From Dongia sedimenti (GTDB taxonomy: Bacteria > Pseudomonadota > Alphaproteobacteria > Dongiales > Dongiaceae), in the NCBI GenBank assembly GCA_030715195.1, contig JAUYVI010000004.1, forward strand, positions 124,001 to 188,000: DNA of 64,000 nt, read 5' to 3'. Position 1 is the first letter of the stretch; every line of letters starts with the position of its first letter. This document shows positions 58,359 through 64,000 of this stretch, one piece after another. The translations under genes were made by a program, and so were the position numbers. The notes under the pieces were generated by a model, which worked only from the letters and a program-made list of their open reading frames with translations, ran no database searches and had not been told where the DNA came from.

Positions 58359-59063
58359 CTACACGGAGCGTGGGGCGATGGGGCGATCTGGCCTGAAGAG
58401 TTGCGGCACGCCCTCCCGGCGAAGCCGGCGTCGTCCGATGAACCCAAGCATGGCGAGCGCGGCCACAAAGAGCGGCAAGCTGGCGGGAATCGGCGCTCCG
58501 GCCACATCCACGCTCGTCACGTCCCAATGAACGTCGAAGACATGCATGCCCGGTGCGTTGGCAAAGATCTGCCCGATCAGGCTGTACGGAGAGTTCTGCA
58601 GATAGCTCTTGATCGAGGCGAGATCTGTCGGAAGGGCTTGTAAGGAGCCGAGCAACGGTATGGCGCCATGTCCCTCGAAATAGATGCTCTCGGCGTACTG
58701 GACGCTGCCGATTGTTTCCGAAACGCCAAATGAAAGAGATGCGAAGCCGGACAGAGACCGATTGTCGACGCTTCCGAAGCCCGAGATGGTGCTGCCGTTG
58801 ATCGCGCTCGATCCGCTTCCGTTGTATGCGTCGAAGAAGGGTACCCCAGACAAGTAGGATCGTTGAGGCGTATCGGGCAGGGATAAGATCATCTTGCCGG
58901 TGATGGATTGCCCGACCGAGTAGCCCGAGACCGCATTGGTATTGTTCACTTCCGTGACAACGCCGGTGTAGTTGACGAAGATGGTCGACGCCGAGGCCGG
59001 GCCTGCGGCCATCGCGGCAACCAACAGGATGCCGCTGAGGAGTAGCTTCAAGATCGGCTTCAT
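58359..59063 (-). CDS. secreted protein with VPxPA/PEP-CTERM-like sorting tail
   Basis: From ATG at 59063 the protein has 234 residues. It has an N-terminal signal peptide (LLLSGILLVAAMAAGPASA), a Ser/Gly/Asn-rich beta-type body (FVNYTGVVTEVNN, GSVDNRSLSGFASLSFG), and near the C-terminus APIPASLPLFVAALAMLGFIGRRRLRRE. That is the CTERM layout: a Pro-rich motif, a transmembrane helix and an arginine cluster. About 16 residues follow the cluster (GVPQLFRPDRP...), which is unusual. The GC content is visibly lower than in its neighbours. No exosortase gene is in the window. The function of the body is unknown. Confidence 0.78.
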   Translation of the reverse strand: MKPILKLLLSGILLVAAMAAGPASASTIFVNYTGVVTEVNNTNAVSGYSVGQSITGKMILSLPDTPQRSYLSGVPFFDAYNGSGSSAINGSTISGFGSVDNRSLSGFASLSFGVSETIGSVQYAESIYFEGHGAIPLLGSLQALPTDLASIKSYLQNSPYSLIGQIFANAPGMHVFDVHWDVTSVDVAGAPIPASLPLFVAALAMLGFIGRRRLRREGVPQLFRPDRPIAPRSV

Positions 59064-59306
59064 GTTCTGGCTCCACTCGGTTCTTCGCGAGCCCCGGGCA
59101 GTGCGTCCCGGCGTGACGATATCCTTCCACAACCGAACCGGGTATGCATCAGGTTTGTGTTCCGTCGGGGCTGCACGGCGGGAGGCGCAGACCGGGCCCA
59201 GAAACGCGGCCAAGGGACACCACACGGCGGTGCGCGGAACGCGGCCCCGCATTGGAACGCGGAACGCTTGACTCCGGTCGCGATCCGGGTGATTGGCTGC
59301 GCTGAA

Positions 59307-59762
59307 ATGCCCAGGAAGAAAAAATCCTCCACCCCCACCGGTCAGCGTCCCTTGCGGGTCGGCGAAGAGATCCGCCATGCGCTGTCGCATATCCTGACCT
59401 ATGAGATGGACCGGCTCGACGATCCCGAGCTCTATGGCAAGAGCGTCACCGTCACCGAGGTCCGGGTCAGCCCGGATCTCCGCAGCGCCACCGCCTTCGT
59501 GGTGCCGCTGGGCGCCACCATCGAGGGCTATGAAGCCGCGCCGCTGATCAAGGCGCTCAACCGCGCCGCCGGCTATTTCCGCGGCATGCTGGCGCGCGAG
59601 GTGCGGCTGCAATTCTCGCCCACCATCCGCTTCAAGCTCGACGAGAGCTTCGACGAGGCGAGCCGGATCGAAGCCGCGCTGCACGATCCCGCCGTCGCCC
59701 GCGATCTGGAGCGGGATGACGAGGATGAAGACGGCGAGATCGACGAAGAAGAGAAAGACTGA
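59307..59762 (+). CDS. rbfA: 30S ribosome-binding factor RbfA
   Basis: RbfA is a KH-fold assembly factor of the small subunit. From ATG at 59307 it has 151 residues. Family blocks RVGEEIRHALSHILTYEM, VTVTEVRVSPDLRSATAFV and REVRLQFSPTIRFKLDESFDEASRIE are complete. An acidic C-terminal tail (DDEDEDGEIDEEEK) follows, as often in Alphaproteobacteria. The stop overlaps the truB start. It is normally right behind infB; here a four-gene insert lies between them. Confidence 0.95.
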   Translation: MPRKKKSSTPTGQRPLRVGEEIRHALSHILTYEMDRLDDPELYGKSVTVTEVRVSPDLRSATAFVVPLGATIEGYEAAPLIKALNRAAGYFRGMLAREVRLQFSPTIRFKLDESFDEASRIEAALHDPAVARDLERDDEDEDGEIDEEEKD

Positions 59763-60688
59763 TGGCCCGCCGCAGGAAGGGCCAGAAGGTCGATGGCTGG
59801 GTGATCCTCGATAAGCCGGTCGGCATCACCTCGACCGCGGCGGTGGGCGCGGTGAAGCGCCTGTTCGACGCCCAGAAGGCGGGGCATGGCGGGACCCTCG
59901 ATCCGCTGGCGACCGGCGTGCTGCCGATCGCGCTCGGCGAGGCGACCAAGACCGTCCCCTTCATCATGGACGGCGAGAAGACCTACCGCTTCACCCTGAA
60001 ATTCGGCGAGGCGCGCGCGACCGATGACGCCGAGGGCGCGGTGATCGCGACCTCCGACCACCGGCCGAGCGACGCCGAGATCATCGCCGTGCTGCCCCGG
60101 TTCACCGGTTCGGTCACCCAGGTCCCGCCGGCCTTCTCGGCGATCAAGGTCCAGGGCGAGCGGGCCTATGACCTGGCGCGGGACGGGGAGGTGGTCGAGC
60201 TGCAGCCACGGACCGTGGAAATCCATGAACTGAGCCTCGTCGAGCGGCCCGATCCGGACCACGCGACCTTCGCGGTAAAGTGCGGAAAAGGCACGTATAT
60301 GAGGGCCTTAGCCCGGGATATCGCCAAGGCGCTGGGCTCGGTCGGGCATGTCTCGGCCCTGCGCCGGACGGGGGTGGGACCGTTCACGGAAGAGGGGGCG
60401 ATTTCGCTGGACCCCCTGAAGGCTTTGGGCCATAGTCCCGCCGCTTTTAAGCACGTTTTGCCGATCGAGACCGCGCTGGACGACATCCCGGCACTGGCCT
60501 TGACGGCCACCGAGGCGATACGCCTTCGGTCCGGGCAACCGGTTGGGCTTCTCCACCGTCTAGACCGCGACCGTATCCGGGGATTTGCCCCGGGCGACAT
60601 GGTTTGCGCCATGTCGGAAGGCAGGCTCGTTGCTTTGACCCGCTTCGAAGCAGGCGAGCTCGTTCCGGTGCGCGTGATGAACCTTTAG
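59762..60688 (+). CDS. truB: tRNA pseudouridine(55) synthase TruB
   Basis: TruB makes pseudouridine 55 in the T-loop of tRNAs. The 308-residue protein has the catalytic Asp47 in [14 protein letters not shown], preceded by [13 protein letters not shown]. It has the [18 protein letters not shown] region, [15 protein letters not shown] and the C-terminal PUA-like part. Length is normal. It is followed by rpsO after 20 bp. Confidence 0.97.
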   Translation: MARRRKGQKVDGWVILDKPVGITSTAAVGAVKRLFDAQKAGHGGTLDPLATGVLPIALGEATKTVPFIMDGEKTYRFTLKFGEARATDDAEGAVIATSDHRPSDAEIIAVLPRFTGSVTQVPPAFSAIKVQGERAYDLARDGEVVELQPRTVEIHELSLVERPDPDHATFAVKCGKGTYMRALARDIAKALGSVGHVSALRRTGVGPFTEEGAISLDPLKALGHSPAAFKHVLPIETALDDIPALALTATEAIRLRSGQPVGLLHRLDRDRIRGFAPGDMVCAMSEGRLVALTRFEAGELVPVRVMNL

Positions 60689-60708
60689 ATTCTCGAAAGG
60701 AGAACCCG

Positions 60709-60978
60709 ATGTCGATTACCGCAGAGCGGAAATCGGAAGTCATCAAGGAATACGCCAAGGGCGACAAGGACACCGGATCGCCCGAGGTCCAGGTCGCGAT
60801 CCTCTCCGAGCGGATCAAGAACCTGACGGAACATCTGCAGAGCCACGAGAAGGATTTCCATTCCCGTCGCGGTCTGCTGGTCATGGTCGGACAGCGCCGT
60901 CGCTTGCTCGACTATCTCAAGAAGAAAGACAACGCGCGGTACACCGAGGTCATCGGCCGACTGGGCCTGCGCCGCTAA
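60709..60978 (+). CDS. rpsO: 30S ribosomal protein S15
   Basis: S15 is an early-binding 30S protein. The 89-residue protein shows the complete family signature: [21 protein letters not shown] and [27 protein letters not shown]. The ATG at 60709 follows AAAGGAGAA. An intrinsic terminator lies 8 bp after the stop, before the pnp leader. Confidence 0.98.
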   Translation: MSITAERKSEVIKEYAKGDKDTGSPEVQVAILSERIKNLTEHLQSHEKDFHSRRGLLVMVGQRRRLLDYLKKKDNARYTEVIGRLGLRR

Positions 60979-60986
60979 CGATCAAG

Positions 60987-61024
60987 CAATCCCGTCCCCG
61001 CGAGGGGGCGGGATTGTGCTTTTC
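60987..61024 (+). terminator. intrinsic terminator of rpsO
   Basis: A 13 bp stem with a GCGA tetraloop (CAATCCCGTCCCC with GGGGGCGGGATTG, one wobble) is followed by TGCTTTT. It probably ends part of the rpsO transcripts and lets the rest continue into pnp. Confidence 0.85.
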
Positions 61025-61027
61025 AGG

Positions 61028-61195
61028 ATCCCGCCCAATTCACGCGACCGGCAAGCGGGATTCAATCGGGGCCGGGCCGACGCAAGCAACGCAGGTCAAT
61101 TCAACAGCAGCGTTGCTTCCGCGGGTCCGGCGTCGCATCGGTCGCATCACGCTGTATGAGACTCCTGAAGGCAGGAGTCTGAAAGGACTCAATCC
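61028..61195 (+). promoter_or_regulatory. structured pnp leader
   Basis: Three hairpins lie in the leader: ATCCCGC/GCGGGAT (61028-61061), AAGCAACGC/GCGTTGCTT (61084-61118) and the perfect AGACTCCTG-AAGG-CAGGAGTCT (61159-61180). The last ends just before the AAAGGA ribosome-binding site, 15 bp from the pnp ATG. In E. coli a pnp leader duplex is cut by RNase III and used for PNPase autoregulation; a similar role is inferred here. Confidence 0.65.
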
Positions 61196-63361
<2,166 letters not shown>

Positions 63362-63377
63362 TCCGCGGGGACGGGCG

Positions 63378-64000
63378 GTGGATCTCAAGCTCCCGCAGGT
63401 GATCGGGCATCGGGGCGCGGCCTTGGCCGCCCCCGAGAACACCCTGGAAAGCTTCCGCGAGGCGGCGGCCCAGGGCGCCCGATGGGTCGAGTTCGACGTC
63501 GGGCTCTCGGCCGACGGACAGTGCTTCGTTCTCCATGACGACACGCTCGACCGCACCACCAGCGGCAAGGGCCCGGCGCATCTGAAAACCGTCGCGGAGC
63601 TGAAGACGCTCGATGCCGGCTTCTGGTTCGGCAAGGCGTTCGAGGGCGCGAAGCTCCCGACCCTGGCCGAGACCGTCGCGCTCCTCACCGAGCTCGACTT
63701 GATGGCCAATGTCGAGATCAAGGGCGCGCCGGAAGGCCGCCATGCCGAGCTGGCGACGGCGGTGATGGCCGAGCTGCGCAGGCTCTGGCCGGCATCGAAG
63801 CCGAAGCCGCTCATCTCCAGCTTCGAGCTGGAATGCCTGCGCACCGCCCAGGCCGCTGCACCCGAATTTCCGCGCGGCTATCTGATCTGGGGCCGGCAGG
63901 TCGATTGGCTCGCCAACGCGCGGAGCGTCGCGGCGGCCACCATGAACATCGACACCGACCATGCGACGCAAGGCTGGATGGCCGAGCTGAAGCAGGCCGG
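63378..64000 (+). CDS. glycerophosphodiester phosphodiesterase family protein (3' truncated)
   Basis: The frame runs off the window after 207 codons. Starting at GTG 63378, 17 bp after pnp, it shows the GDPD motifs: VIGHRGAALAAPENTLESF (catalytic His11, Arg12), EFDVGLSADG (Glu38, Asp40) and VLHDDTLDRTTSG (His53). It hydrolyses glycerophosphodiesters to glycerol-3-phosphate and an alcohol. No signal peptide is seen, so it is of the cytoplasmic type. ATG is absent near the start; the GTG is preceded by GGGGACGGG. Confidence 0.9.
   Translation, partial: MDLKLPQVIGHRGAALAAPENTLESFREAAAQGARWVEFDVGLSADGQCFVLHDDTLDRTTSGKGPAHLKTVAELKTLDAGFWFGKAFEGAKLPTLAETVALLTELDLMANVEIKGAPEGRHAELATAVMAELRRLWPASKPKPLISSFELECLRTAQAAAPEFPRGYLIWGRQVDWLANARSVAAATMNIDTDHATQGWMAELKQA

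Overview
The window is a 64 kb piece of a GC-rich chromosome from an alphaproteobacterium, most likely of the Rhodospirillales type. The evidence is the gene content: a System I (ccm) cytochrome c maturation cluster next to acnA, PAS- and protoglobin-type chemoreceptors, a heparinase-like gene between rpe and purH, an SdhAF4/DUF1674 gene beside htpX, and the rimP-nusA-ylxR-infB and rbfA-truB-rpsO-pnp gene sets. The genus cannot be named from sequence alone. I see no tRNA, rRNA, CRISPR array, insertion sequence or prophage; most of the window is ordinary chromosome.

Layout. 1-2.0 kb: an Aer-like PAS protein (cut by the window edge), a PAS-less chemoreceptor and a small unknown gene. 2.0-10.4 kb: ccmA to ccmI on the minus strand, in two blocks separated by an OmpA-like lipoprotein gene that has its own terminator. 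10.4-16 kb: a 630 bp structured intergenic region, acnA, an acetyltransferase and a hybrid sensor kinase. 16-20.3 kb: purH, heparinase-like gene and rpe on the minus strand. 20.5-25.9 kb: kbl-tdh (threonine catabolism), a globin-coupled chemoreceptor, a CPBP membrane protease and a DUF188 protein. 26.3-29.8 kb: three poorly characterised genes downstream of rsmB. 30-32.3 kb: two paralogous RTX-type calcium-binding proteins. 32.3-37 kb: htpX, a 52-residue sdhAF4 gene, a DUF1223 protein, an ornithine cyclodeaminase homologue and an MFS transporter. 37-45.9 kb: signalling genes (two sensor kinases, a second globin-coupled chemoreceptor, a Crp/Fnr regulator, a response regulator) and htpG. 45.9-49.6 kb: class II aldolase, a secreted repeat protein and two sugar/hydroxyacid oxidoreductases. 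49.6-55.3 kb: rimP-nusA-ylxR-infB with a leader attenuator. 55.3-59.1 kb: four unrelated genes (PotD-like binding protein, TetR regulator, endonuclease/phosphatase-family protein, CTERM-type surface protein) sitting between infB and rbfA. 59.3-64 kb: rbfA-truB-rpsO-pnp and a truncated glycerophosphodiesterase gene.

How it fits together. Oxygen and redox sensing recurs: an Aer-like pair, two protoglobin chemoreceptors, a Crp/Fnr regulator and an FNR-type box in the promoter region it shares with one of those chemoreceptors. Respiration-linked assembly genes (ccm, sdhAF4, acnA) are also present. The most useful regulatory observations are: two CRP-type palindromes at the same distance from both RTX genes; sigma-32-type promoters with identical 14 bp spacers in front of htpX and htpG; mirrored 24 bp elements in the potD-like/tetR divergent promoter region; and an intrinsic terminator in the rimP leader. 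I found no single undescribed defence or biosynthetic system. The strongest candidates for something new are the RTX pair with its shared control region, and the histidine kinase paired with a cysteine-less sulfite-oxidase-fold periplasmic protein and a divergent response regulator.
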